Below are positions 21,228-32,600 of a stretch of 64,000 bases of DNA, piece after piece. A program made the translations under genes and the position numbers. Origin of the DNA: Onthophagus taurus (lineage: Eukaryota > Arthropoda > Insecta > Coleoptera > Scarabaeidae); contig NC_091972.1 in NCBI RefSeq assembly GCF_036711975.1, positions 26,913,001 through 26,977,000 of the forward strand. The letters run 5' to 3'. The notes under the pieces were generated by a model. That model saw only the letters and a list, made by a program, of their open reading frames with translations. It ran no database searches and was not told the origin of the DNA. Each line of letters begins with the position of its first letter. Positions within the stretch are counted from its first letter, which is position 1.

Positions 21228-22952
21228 TTACACACATACTCGCAATGTTTGAAATTTTGTATTTACTCTCCACCATAACAAGGGATCGTCACTGACAGGA
21301 ATACGTTTTTCTTTGTTGTACTCATTAAGTAAGGTCTTCCATATGATGAATTTGTCAACTGATTGGCTATCCTTTGCGGTGTTATCATCATCATCATCGC
21401 TACTCATCAATATATTTGATAAAATTGAGTGAACATTATTGTTAGGTACATCCGCTGATGGCGATTCGAACCTTGCTCGTTTCTATGCAGGAGCATCAGC
21501 ATTGTTGTCTCGCGCTTGATTTGCTGCAGAGTTATCCATGCTGTCTAACAAACTCATCAATTCAGACTCAATATTTTTTTTAGTCACTTTATAAAAAATT
21601 TTGGTTTGGAACGAGGATCTAAATATGTTGCTATTGCAAAGAAGTTATTAAAGGAAAGGTCTTCAAATCTTAAATTCAATTGTTCGATGGTACATTTTAT
21701 TGCGGACTTAAATGTTGTAGAGGTATCTGGTTCACAGTCTTCCAGTTTCAATGTATGTTTTAGAATGTGTATAAGTGGAATTACCGATGAAATGCCAGTA
21801 TTACTATCACTCATGTTTCTGGTAACCTCTTCAAATGGTTGAAGAATAGACACTTTTTGTTGAGATACAGCCATTCTGCAGAAGATATTTGTGGGATACT
21901 ATGTTTACCAGGATGTGTACCAAGGGTTCGTTGTGCCCTTTATTTTAATCATTCGTTCCAGCATGTAGAAAGTGCTATTCTACCCGTAAATAAAAGTAAA
22001 AGAATATGAAATTTAATTCTCAATTAAATTAAATTATGTAAGCTTTTTACCGCGTACTATACTCCTGTACAACGCCTAAAGCAGTTTGGTCGAGTTGTTC
22101 TGTTTGTTCTGTTTAGTTCCGTTTGGGCAATTTGAGAATGATTAAAATGCGTACAATTTTTTTTGCATTTCGCTATCAAATTTTGATTTCTTCATCAGAA
22201 TCTAACATAGTTTTCACACAAAGTTGTAATTAATGTACGGTACAACTGACATCAGGGATATCAGCTAGCCTCATTGCACGTATTATATTTGACCCACAAT
22301 CACGAATGAAACAATGGATTTTGTCAGACGTTATTTGCTATTTCTGAGGCTTCTTATTAAATTTTTTCTGAATTACATCTCCTGTATGTCGGCCATCAAA
22401 AGGGTGGCATTTCAAAACCAGTTTTATTCTCTTAAAATCTTCAGTTATACCATGCGCTGTCAAACTCAATAAGGAAACGTTGGAACTGGGTTCAGTCCAA
22501 ACATCGGTGGTAAATGAAATTTTTGTAAAAGTTTTCAGCAAATCCACTACTTTACTGGCCAGCTTAGGATACCACTCATCACAAATAAATGACGTAAAAA
22601 ACTGTCTTCCCCTTAACTGATAATTCGGCACGATGAATTGCAACTGTCGTCGAAATCCGACACCTTCTACAAAATTGAATGAAAGGATTTTTGATTTTTC
22701 ATCAAAGCGTCTAGGAGAGTTATTTGTTTTTTAGCTTCTTGAAGTGGGGATGCAATCGAGGGCTGCTTTTTTTCAGTTTCAATCTTAATGCATTCTAATG
22801 TATTCAGTAATATGCAACGACTTTAAATGACCTTTTAACGAAGTAGTTGTACCACCTTTTCTTGAATAGGTTTTCTTACATATCTTACACATTGCCGAAT
22901 TTGCGTCTACTTCATTGAAGTAGTTCCATACAACACTCGTTTTAGGCTTCAT
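21228..22952 (-). pseudogene. hAT-superfamily transposase relic with BED zinc finger (ZBED type)
   Basis: Reading down from 22952: MKPKTSVVWNYFNE..., with a C2H2-like BED finger (CKICKK...HLKSLH), then after frameshifts the hAT catalytic-region block FTTDVWTEPSSNVSLLSLTA, where the Asp in TTDVW is catalytic. More follows near 22260-22340 (IHCFIRDCGSNI), then YLDPRSKPKF near 21600, and a terminal block near 21228-21410 (DPLLWWRVN) equivalent to the hAT C-terminal dimerisation domain. At least four stops or frameshifts break it. Active hAT enzymes make 8-bp target duplications; I could not place this element's ends. Confidence 0.8.
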
Positions 22953-23298
22953 TATTCAGTCTATAAAAAACTATCACATCAACAATACTTAACTCACAAG
23001 TTATTATTTAGAATCTTTAAAGGGTCGATGCGCGACGAGCTTAGACTAACACACAAATGAAAAAGCAAAATACAACTAAACAATACACGCGACCGGGATT
23101 CCCCGAAATCGACCGAAAAAGAAAACGAAATAACAAACAAACGTTAACGTAGACGCACAGTGCTGCCAAAGAGTTTATAACATAATCAAAATTACTTTAC
23201 GTTAAAGCATTTTTTTTAGTAAAAAAAAATATATATTTTTTTTTATTTCGTTAATTTAGTTTTATTGGTAATGAAGGTTCTACCTGCCTATAAAGCAT
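22953..23298. other. Unassigned stretch
   Basis: Contains the 5' flank of the hAT relic. No gene or clear repeat end is seen. Confidence 0.3.
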
Positions 23299-23432
23299 TT
23301 GCTTGCATCGGGGAACCCCGCTAGCGTGCGAGACACGTCGAATTTTATACACTGCTACATTTCCATCTTCGTTATAACTCCGATTCAAAATTATCGGAGC
23401 CGAAGTCGGAGTCGGAGGTGTAAAATCAATCG

Positions 23433-24038
23433 GAATGCATTTGACGCCCGTCTTCAGGCTGCGTTACACGCCGGAGGAACTTCAGAGAGTACGCTCGACA
23501 AGCTGCAGCAAGACTTTAATGATTTTAGTCAATACACTGCAGATTGCATGAATGAGGTAAAAGCCATGTTATCTAATCTTGACGAACGTGTTGATGACTT
23601 GGAGGCGTACTCCAGAAGAAATTGCCTCCTCATTCACGGTATTCCTGAGGCAGCTGGTGAGGATACGGATGCATTGGTAAGTCAGTTTTTAATGGTAATC
23701 TTGAAGCGAAGGATTTTGAGTGTAAAGCTGTATGCTGGATCCACGACCTATAATAATCAAGCTTCTTTCCTATAATGTGAGGCAGTTGATTTGGATCAAC
23801 AAAGGGCAACATTTTTTTTTTAATTTCAGAGTCCCTAACAACACGGCGACTTAATTTATACAATCAATCTAGAGCTATTGTTGGTACACAGAATACTTGG
23901 ACATTGGATAGTCGTGTTTATATTGCTATATCTAAAGGGAAGAAGGAAGTAGTTCGGGGGAAGGCTGATCTTGAGGATTGTCCGCGTCTCCAGTCATCCC
24001 GTAGGATTGGTACAAGGAACCAGAAGGCTGATCGCTAA
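23433..24038 (+). pseudogene. LINE ORF1 (coiled coil plus RRM-like domain), frameshifted
   Basis: The coiled-coil portion (LDKLQQDFNDFSQYTADCMN through LDERVDDLEAYSRRN) leads into the conserved start of an L1-type RRM (CLLIHGIPEAAGEDTD). A disrupted middle follows at about 23690-23830. The C-terminal domain then resumes as LTTRRLNLYNQSRAIVGTQN and ends at the stop 24036-24038. Such proteins bind LINE RNA as trimers. It is broken by at least two frame changes. Confidence 0.7.
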
Positions 24039-24383
24039 ACGTTACTATTGAGATATTTGCGTAACCCTTCATTTTTTTTCTTTCTTTTGTTTATTACCAG
24101 CAATTACCTATTTTTCACTTTTTCTCGAGTGCGTAACTATTGTTTTATTCGTTTAATAATAATATTTTTCGTTTCCACTTAATAATAAAGGGTTAACCAT
24201 TTCCAGCATCAGTATTGTAGTTAAGATTTGTAATATTTTGTTGGGAGCAATCTCTTCATACTACTTATTTTCTTTATGTTTTTCTTACTATCATTCATGT
24301 GGTATCAATTCTCATTTTTAATAGTTTTGGATGAGGCGGATTCTTACACGGGAATACCTCCGACTAATCTTTTTTGTGGATTT

Positions 24384-25440
24384 GCGAGCCATATTTCTGT
24401 ATGTCATATTAATGCCCAGAGTCTTTATGCTCATTTTGATGAGTTCTTATACAGGCTGTCCGGTATCTTCCGCATCAGAGCATTATACGGTTGTAGGATA
24501 CATTATTCTAAAGCGATCTTTGTAATAAATTTTTTTCGAAATGTTTATGATAACCGCAAGGGAGCTGTTTAAAGTCACTTTGATTCACCGAAAAAGTTTA
24601 TTTCTCTTCCCGTGTCAACATTTCGAAAAAAATTTATTAGAAAGATCGCTTCAGAATAATGTATCCTACAACCATATAATGTTCTGATGCGGAAGATACC
24701 GGACACCCTATATACTTTTGAGTCAAACATATTTGATGTAATCTTGGTTAGTGAAACTTGGTTTAGGCCTTCATTGCCCTCTTCCATGTTTGTCCAAATG
24801 GAATTCTTATTGATTGAGGTTAAGTGTCATTGTGATCGGTTACTACTGGGTGTGTTCTATTTCCGTGCCCCCTGGCTAAATGATGAGATTAGAGACCTTA
24901 TGCGTGAACGAAACAGATCTAAAATGCTTCTTAAACGCAATTCATGGAATATTAACTATGAAAGGTATCGTGTACTGCGTACTCGCTGTAATCATAGATG
25001 TAAAAATGCGAAGAGAGCACATTTTTACCAGAAATTGACTGGGACTACTCCTTACATAAGACGTTCTGGAAAACTTTAAAGTCTCTTGGTGTCATTAATT
25101 CTGCTCCTACACAAGGTGTTGTGGACGGAAATTCTTTAGCGAGCCATTTCGCTAAACCCCCAGTAACTCTTAATACTGCTTCCAAAATCACCTTAATTCA
25201 AACTATTGAGGCATCTAATCTTATTCTAGCTTTTCGCTCACTGTGATTGATGGGGACGAGGTGTACAAGGCAGTTACCTATTCTAGTTCTAACAGCGCCG
25301 GTGCAGACGGTATTAGCTTGAAACAGATTTTACCGATTCTTCATATTATTATGTCTCCGTTAACTCATATCTATAACTTTTTCATTGAAACATCATCCTT
25401 TCCGTCCATGTGGAAGATTTCCTCATGTAGATTATGCTGA
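24384..25440 (+). pseudogene. LINE ORF2 remnant: APE endonuclease and reverse transcriptase start
   Basis: The endonuclease block ISVCHINAQSLYAHFDEFLY is interrupted by the MITE at 24452-24710 and continues as TFESNIFDVILVSETWF. Later come APWLNDEIRDLMRERNRSK (linker) and, from 25243, the RT N-terminal block with NSAGADGISLKQILP and SSFPSMWKIS. Stops and deletions separate the blocks. If the MITE and one TA are removed, the frame LYTFES is restored. Confidence 0.75.
24452..24710. mobile_element. 259-bp MITE (family A, internally deleted copy)
   Basis: The ends CAGGCTGTCCGGTATCTTCC and its complement (last base changed to A) are flanked by TA (24450-24451, 24711-24712). The arms match the 421-bp copy at 13731-14151, but about 160 bp of the interior is missing. 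Confidence 0.9.
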
Positions 25441-25883
25441 TACAGTCTGCACCGATTTATCGATTACACTGTGTAAAAAGTTGCAAAGATTACAAGACAA
25501 TTGTGTACGTTTCATATTTGATCTGGATCGCTACTATCTCTCCGTATCGTAATAATTAAAAACGTATGAGAACCGACGATCCTTTCGTGTATTATTAAAT
25601 TTGTATAAAATTCTTCATAATCAAACCCCCAGATATTTGTTTAACAAATTCAATTTCTTTTTGTCAGCTCATAACAGATCCACACGATCGCAATCCGATT
25701 CGTTACTCATGTTCCCAATACATCACACCAATCAGTGTTGCTGCACCGAAGAAAATAAATGTACATTTTTATGTAAAATTTATTTTTTTCCTAAATTAAA
25801 AATTTTTCAAGTTCAATTTATGATATGTAACCATAGAAACATAAAAGTTATAACTTATGTTGGTGAGATTAAGTCTTTTCATG

Positions 25884-26495
25884 CGATGTTAACCGTGAAA
25901 GAGAGAATTTATTTAGTACTGTGCTATGGTACTAGTGAATCATGTTTTCGTGTGGTTATACAAAAATTCCAGCTAAAATATCTGGACACAAGAAAATCTC
26001 ATGTTAGGGCTCGCAAACTTATGAAAAAATTTTTGTAGACAAAGAGACTAAATGAGGAAAACGCTGCTTTTCAGATAGCTTTTCAACAAATGACATTGTT
26101 TCTTCCCAGCATTGTCGTTATTGGAGCGATGTAAATCCAATTACCTTTAAATTTTATACGGTCAATATACTTTCAGCAAGACAGTTGCCCAGTTTACCAT
26201 TCACACATTGTGCCAAATGGTTAAATTTACATTTTCGTCAAAAATGGATTGAACGAAATGGTCCTATTTGATGCCCAGCATGTAGTCCGATCTTACAATT
26301 ATGGATTTTTATTTTTGGTGACAATTGAAACAAATTGTTTACAGTGAACCATTACAAAAGATGATGCAGAACTATTAAAACTAAGAATAATTAAAGCGAT
26401 AGAATCTCTACCAATGGCGGAAATTCGTACTTCTTATAAAGAATTTAGAACTCATCTTCAAATGTGTGCCGAATTGGGAGGAAATTTGTTTGAAT
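25884..26495 (+). pseudogene. Internally deleted mariner-like transposase (N- and C-terminal parts only)
   Basis: The N-terminal part MLTVKERIYLVLCYGTSESC is a mariner-type helix-turn-helix start. After a gap and frame changes, FQQDSCPVYHSHIV and a degraded 'WPA.SSDLTIMDFYFW' block give the second Asp and the third acidic region. The end reads AIESLPMAEIRTSYKEFRTH then GGNLFE and a stop at about 26495. The first catalytic Asp region is deleted. Confidence 0.6.
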
Positions 26496-26504
26496 GAGGA
26501 TTTG

Positions 26505-27230
26505 CAAATGGCCAAATTCCTAACTTTCCATCAAAATACGCTTTTCTATGAAAATACCAACGTGGACGAGCAACTGCCGCCATAAACATTACCTTTGTAA
26601 TAAATCTTTTACTCTTACAAGGTCTATAAGGCTGTTTTTCCTCGGGAGTTATATAAAAGCTTCTTTTAGTTTTGGTTATATAGAACCATTTTTCGTCAAT
26701 ATGTATATAATTCAGCAAATCTTCGAAATAACCTGACGGTAATAAAAACTTTAAACAAAATTCAATTCGTCGCTTTTTATTTTCTTCAGTTAACAATGGT
26801 TTAACAAAACTAGTGATTCTTTTTATTTTCTTTCCTTTCTTTAATCTGTCATGCAATGTACTTTATGACACCTTACATGCGTAAGCTAATAACCTTAATG
26901 TAGTTCGTTTATACAAAGGAAGAGAAGAAATGTTTGCAATTTGCTGGCTATAATCTTTGACTTTCCGTCCACGTCTTTTTTTAAGGGAATCAACATTAAT
27001 GACTAAATTGTTATTTTGACAACCTTTAGCTCGTTTCCACAATTTGGAGATCGTTGAACGACTGCAAAACTTGCGTGCAGCGGCATTTATCGCGTCTCGT
27101 TTAAGTTTTCCTTGACTGACATTTTGTAATAAATAATGTAAGATTTGCTTACGTTGGTCGTTGTTAAACTTTTTACACTTTTTTCCACCTGTTTAAATGT
27201 ATTCCGAAATATTTTTGTCCATTTTGAATG
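26505..27230 (-). pseudogene. Mariner-like transposase relic of a plant/fungus-like (DD39D-type) clade
   Basis: Reading down from 27230: an N-terminal region with KFNNDQRKQILHYLLQNV, then a helix-turn-helix (RSTISKLWKRAKG), then after a stop LHDRLKKGKKIKRITSFVKP. Next comes IHIDEKWFYITKTKRSFYIT, with the first catalytic Asp in IDEKWF, and KSKRFITKVMFMAAVARPR followed by GKLGIWPF. The IDEKWFY...KRFITKVMFM...GKIGIWPF series is typical of the mariner-like clade best known from plants. Homology stops at about 26505, where the opposing remnant begins, so the second and third catalytic residues are lost. Confidence 0.65.
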
Positions 27231-27610
27231 AATGTATGTATAGCGGTTAAATCGTTCAAATTTGACATAAGGAAACTAATTATCACAAAACAAGTGCAAT
27301 AGCTACATAAGTCGGTTTTGGTCATGGCACACTTTGATTGTTATATTGTCTACCTTATGTATCTAGATAAATCGCTTGTGCATTTCATATTTATAATAAT
27401 TTTTACATTAAACTGAAATGTAGCAACTATTATCAGACAGAGGAAGTATTCAATTAGCCATATTTTAATTTGATTTGTCCGTATATTTTTCACTAACATA
27501 AGTTGTAACTCTTATTTTATTTTATTGGTTTCTATAGTTACATATTGTAAATTGAATTTGAAAAATTTTTAATTTAGGAAAAGGATAATTTTTACATAAA
27601 AATGGGAATA

Positions 27611-28141
27611 ATTAGTTAACTTCTATAGTTAGAATATAAAGTTCGTGCGATTTAGTGGTTTCAACATATCCAACGCATTATTTATGCTGAGATAAGTTTG
27701 AAAAATCAGTAACAAAATTTTTTTTCCTCTTTGCAATTCGATCCGGTCGAATTTGCTGGATAATTCGGCCAGAACTGGATCTGCAATGAAATGAGCTGAT
27801 CAGCCACAAGCAATATCAAGGCCGGTTTTTATTGCCATCCGTAATATAAACACCACTAAGAAATATTTTTAGAATCTTTTATTAACACTCATTCAATAGA
27901 AACAAAAATAATTTTAAATAAAATTAGATAATTTACATATCTCCAGATGAAAATAGACCTGAAAAGTTATTTAATCCTGTTTCACAATACTTTAAAGAAT
28001 TAAGTTAAGAAGAATAATCCATGGCCTCAAGATTATAAATTTATCTAAAAAAAGATAATAATTAAAACAAACAATTCAAAATTTTATCTAATAAACATCA
28101 CAATTACTTTTCAATTGTATTAGCTTTTTTTTCAAAAATTT
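27611..28141. other. 3' flank of SDHD
   Basis: No gene. A minus-strand AATAAA lies near 27877-27882, about 260 bp past the SDHD stop. A small GC-rich patch is at 27740-27830. Confidence 0.4.
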
Positions 28142-28876
28142 TCAACATTCATTACTTTCAGTGCTATCTGACCTTTTTTCTTGGGCTCCCCCGGAGGAAG
28201 GTGGCAATGATCTTATATTCCAAAAATTAGCAATAGCCTTTCCAATTCCAATATCATTATGATTGAAATAAAGTAATCCACCCAAAATAATGGCAGAGAA
28301 GGCATAACAAATCATCAATGCAATTTTAGGAATGGTTTCGCCGAATATTACAGGTCGGACATAATCTATTACTATCGCTTCAAGACCCCTTTAAAAACAA
28401 TCTTTTTAATTTTTTACCACTTCCAAGAGATTTCATAAAATAATATTACCAATGATTATGAATAATCGTAGTAATAGCAAATATATCATCCATAATGGTA
28501 CTTTGTGTTATAATAGTTAATGGCACAATAACAAGAAGACCTACCGCCCAAGCCCTTTCAACAGTCCATAATAAACCATGATCCATATGAGCTTGTCGTA
28601 CCTGGTTTTGTTGAATTTTTGGCTGAATTTGATTTAAACCAGTCAGTCCTAAATATGTACCTTGGTTTTGAAACATTGAAACGTTCGCCGAATGTCGAAT
28701 AAACGGTGCATTACGTATTACAGGCGAAAATTTGAACGAATTAGCAACTGAAAAAAAAATTATTTTCCGGTAAAAAGGTTATGTAACAAAAACAGTTATT
28801 TTTAAGGTTATGTCATAGGTTTTATTATAATACCTAATGGTCTGGCTGCGTTACGTAAAATTGTAGCTAAAGCCAT
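28142..28876 (-). CDS. SDHD: Succinate dehydrogenase cytochrome b small subunit (SDHD, complex II anchor)
   Basis: Three exons on the minus strand, 28876-28834, 28747-28450 and 28388-28142, join with GT..AG introns and compatible phases into 588 nt, 195 residues. The first exon, MALATILRNAARPL, starts a basic mitochondrial presequence. The mature part carries the CybS pattern: HMDHGLLWTVERAWAVGLLV (first membrane helix), then IFAITTIIHNHWGLEAIVID followed by YVRP. The HNHWG His is the heme-ligand position, and the Asp-Tyr of DYVRP is in the quinone-site region. A third helix is KIALMICYAFSAIILGGLLY. The protein anchors the flavoprotein and iron-sulfur subunits in the mitochondrial inner membrane and passes electrons to ubiquinone. 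It is divergent from PSMC3 and shares the 609-bp spacer. Confidence 0.94.
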
Positions 28877-29485
28877 TGTAATGATCAAAAGACCCCTTTT
28901 TTGAACCTGTTTTCTTGTTGAATTACAGGAAAGAAACTGACTAATTGACAGTTAGAAATGAACTGGTTGTCAAATATAAAAATTTTAGATGTGAAGTTCG
29001 TCTAGGACGTAAACAAAACCTTTAAATATAAAAATAACTAAAACATTAACAATTTAAAATTAAAATTAATTTAAATATAGTAAATATATAACTAAATTTA
29101 TATTTTTACTGTTGCTGACGTATACCATAAATAATTCTTGGTATCTACATAAACAATTTAAATTAGTATTAAGTATTTATATATTTTAGATATTAATTTA
29201 CGATTATAAAATAATTCCAAAGACATACGGCTTAAATAAACTATTAACAACATTTTATATGTATATCAATCCATAAAGAAATTATTTAATTACTACCGGT
29301 TGGTACTAGGCACCAAATGACTTGCTTATTTTGACATTTCGTTGTGATTCGCGTTTTTTTGACAGCCGACACAAGACAAAACCGTTTCGTGAGGGTTTTA
29401 TTGCAATTAACTTCTTGTCATCCCATTTGTATTCTTTGTGATTTCTAAACTGAAATAAGAAAGCGAATTAGGAACTACTGCACGA
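28877..29485. promoter_or_regulatory. Presumed shared promoter region of SDHD (-) and PSMC3 (+)
   Basis: 609 bp separate the two start codons, which point away from each other, and no transposon end was recognised in it, in contrast to the surrounding DNA. It must hold both 5' UTRs and core promoters. No TATA box or other core motif can be assigned with confidence. Confidence 0.55.
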
Positions 29486-29638
29486 ATGAAGATGTCAACG
29501 TTGGAAGATAAGTCCATTTGGGACGATGGCGAAGAATCGCTCGGTGAAGAAGTACTTCGAATGCCTACCGACGAAATTATAAGCCGGACAAGGTTATTAG
29601 ACAACGAGATTAAAATTATGAAGAGCGAAGTTATGAGA
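29486..29638 (+). CDS. PSMC3: PSMC3 exon 1
   Basis: Encodes the acidic N-terminus ([20 protein letters not shown]) and the start of the coiled coil. Ends ATG AGA with donor GTAAGT at 29639, phase 0. Two in-frame ATGs lie 6 nt apart. Confidence 0.95.
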
Positions 29639-32600
29639 GTAAGTAATAAAATATAAAGTAAAATCTTAACTGTGCATACCCCAAAGTTGTTTGGACCATG
29701 ACTCATCATAAAAAATTTTCAATGTTTGGGACTCACCTAACACAATGACCATATTTATATGGGATAAAGGTGGGCTTACTGTAAAAACTGACCAATGTAC
29801 CCTTGCCTAATATGAAATAAAGAAGCAGCATTGTTTATTGCTACTACACAGCATCTTCAAGTATAAAATTTATAATAAATGTTCAAATATTTCCCCACCC
29901 ACTTCAATACATTTATTAACCCTTCTACTAAAACTTTCTTTACATCTTAAAAGGTTTTCTTGGCTACTATTTCTGCATGCATTTCTTATTTGCTTCATGT
30001 TTTCTGGCGTAGTCGGTACTTCGCGAAAAAATTATCCTTAAGGTCGCCCAAAAAAAAAATTAAGAGGCGTTAAATCAGGTGATCTGGCAGGCCAGGAAAT
30101 TGGAGCTCCCCTTCCAATCCATCGCCCAGCATAATCCCGATCTAAAGCTTCATGTGAAAAATGTGCTGGACACCCATCATTTTGCAGCCACATATTTTGT
30201 CTTTCTTCCCTGCTCAAATCTACAAGTAACGTTGGTAAGACGTTATCTAAAAAATGTTGGTACTTCTCCCCATTCAGAATACCATCAATAAAGTATGGAC
30301 CGATCAGTTTATCACCAATTATGTCACACCTAACACAATGACCACATTTATATGGGATAAAGGTGGGCTTACTGTAAAAACTGACCAATGTACCCTTACC
30401 TAATATGAAATAAAGAAGCAGCATTGTTTATTGCTACTACACAGCATCTTCTCGATAATAAAATAATATCGTAACTGTCTGTGCTAAGATCTGTTCAATA
30501 AAAAAAAGACATCCAGATTAATGAAATTTTTATTTACTAAATATAAGATGTGATAATTCAATGAGAACAATGTATTTGTTTCCTATTTCTTGCCATTACC
30601 GCTTTAGCATCAATTTTGATTTTACTTTTAATTGCAATGAATTTGTCACATCCAATTTATTTCGGCACTTAGCTTTAATGTGAACTATGACTGAAAATCC
30701 TACTTCACATCAATAGGAGGTAGTGAAAGGAAGGAGGCCTTTTATGGCTTCATCAAATAAGCAAGGATGGGTATCAAGCAAGTGAAAGCCAAAATTTCGT
30801 TAATTGCATACAATTAAAGGTGGTGTTTAGCGATGTGTCTTCTGCTAAGTCAATAAGTTCTTCACTTGCTTTTAGTGACAATCCAGTTGGCAAGTTGTCT
30901 TGAAACGCATTTACAAATCCATCTCATTGTTTCTTCCCCAAAATAGACGTCAAAGTTATTTTTCAACTCCATTAAATGAGTGAAATGGCAGACCCAGAAA
31001 CGTTTCAAAACAATCATATTTGCCTTCCTTGATGCATCTCTTCCACAACACCAGCTTTTTCATGAACGCTCGAATTTTAGTGTGAACTGCAAAAATGTCG
31101 GATCCCTCCGATCCTTGCAGATACAAATTAAGTTCGTTTAACTTTAAAAAATATCCGCCAAGTATCTTAGCTTGAGAATAAATTCTTTGTTCAGTAAAGA
31201 TTCAAGATATTGATTTTTTCCTACCAAGTAAACTGTGACTTCATTGCGTAATTCCACTAATCTTGGCAAAACTTTCCCTCTGGATAGCCAATGTACCTCT
31301 GTATGCAAAAGAAGAGATTTATGAAGCCTACCCATCTCTTTGCACAGCTTTTGAAATAAACGTGTTTGTAAGGATCGTGTTTTGATGTAGTTCATAATTT
31401 TCGCAGAGGTATTTTATACTGTTTTTAAATCATCAGGCAATGATTTTGCAACCAGTGCTTCTCTATGCTGGCTGCAGTGAGTCCACGAAGTATTGAGATT
31501 TCTTTCAAGAACCCTTGTGACCACACTGTTATTTTTACCACATATACCTCGAGCTTCATCGGTGCACACGCCAACACAGTTCTTCCAATAACCCTTGTGA
31601 CAACACTGCTATTTTTGCCACACATAGCTCGAGCTCCGTCGGTGCACACGCCAACACAGTTCTTCCAATCCAAGCCTTTTGTCTTTATACAGGGTGGTCC
31701 ATTTAACGTGAGACAAGCGATTATCTTGAAAACGGTCCATTTTTATGTAAAATGAAAGTTGTTCTGTGCGAAGGGGGAAACCATATGACGATAACATTTT
31801 TTAATCTTGACCTTATTTTCAAGGACATATGAAGGTCACGACCAATTTTTTAGATGGCACCCTATGTTTATGATTGCAAGATCTGAATCTATGGATAAAA
31901 GTAAAATAATTAAAAAAAAAAAAAATTACCGTGTTGTTTTGCCAGTACGACGGCGAAACATCTTTTGTAGACAAAATCTAAATAATTTTTTTATTCAAAT
32001 AGTTTTAAATATTGTTTATTTATAAAAAATGATTAAACTATACTATTAATCAACAAGTATAAAATTTATAATAAATGTTCAAATATTTCCCCACCCACTT
32101 CAATACATTTATTAACCCTTCTACTAAAACTTTCTTTACATTTTAAAAGGTTTTCTTGGCTACTATTTCTGCAAGCATTTCTTATCCGTTTCATGTTTTC
32201 TGGCGTAGTCGGTACTTCGCGATAAAAATTATCCTTAAGGTCGCCCAAAAAAAAATATGGAGAGGCGTTAAATCAGGTGATCTGGCAGGCCAGGAAATTG
32301 GAGCTTCCCTTCCAATCCATCGCCCAGCATAATCCCGATCTAAAGCTTCATGTAAAAAATGTGCTGGACACCCATCATTTTGCAGCCACATATTTTGTCT
32401 TTCTTTCCTGCTCAAATCTACAAGTAACGTTGGTAAGACGTTATCTAAAAAATGTCGGTACTTCTCCCCATTCAGCATACCATCAATAAAGTATGGACCG
32501 ATCAGTTTATCACCAATTATGTCACACCAAACATTAACCGACCAAGGTCGTTGATGTTCTACTTCACGCAACCATCTCGGATTTTCAACGCTCCAATAGT

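Larger units (their letters stand above)
23299..25745 (+). mobile_element. Jockey/CR1-type LINE relic with ORF1, endonuclease and RT pieces
   Basis: Blocks in order on the plus strand: an ORF1-like protein (23433-24038), an endonuclease piece (about 24384-24825, split by a MITE), a linker rich in basic residues (24870-25060), the start of the reverse transcriptase (25243-25430), and after a deletion the C-terminal thumb/tail (about 25433-25740). The catalytic core of the RT (the FADD/YADD region) is missing at the junction near 25433, so the copy is dead. No target duplication was identified. Confidence 0.75.
25757..27610. mobile_element. Transposon relic with ~110-bp inverted ends and two transposase remnants
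   Basis: The segment 25757-25865 (containing 'TTTTTATGTAAAATTTATTT' and ATAAAAGTTATAACTTATG) is matched in reverse complement at 27485-27610. Between them lie a minus-strand transposase relic (26505-27230) and a plus-strand internally deleted one (25884-26495). At least one of these is a secondary insertion. The exact ends are approximate. Confidence 0.55.

Noticed and set aside
29838..30291. Plus-strand open frames opposite the mariner fragments (also near 32277-32658)
   Set aside because: Antisense shadows of the transposase coding strand.
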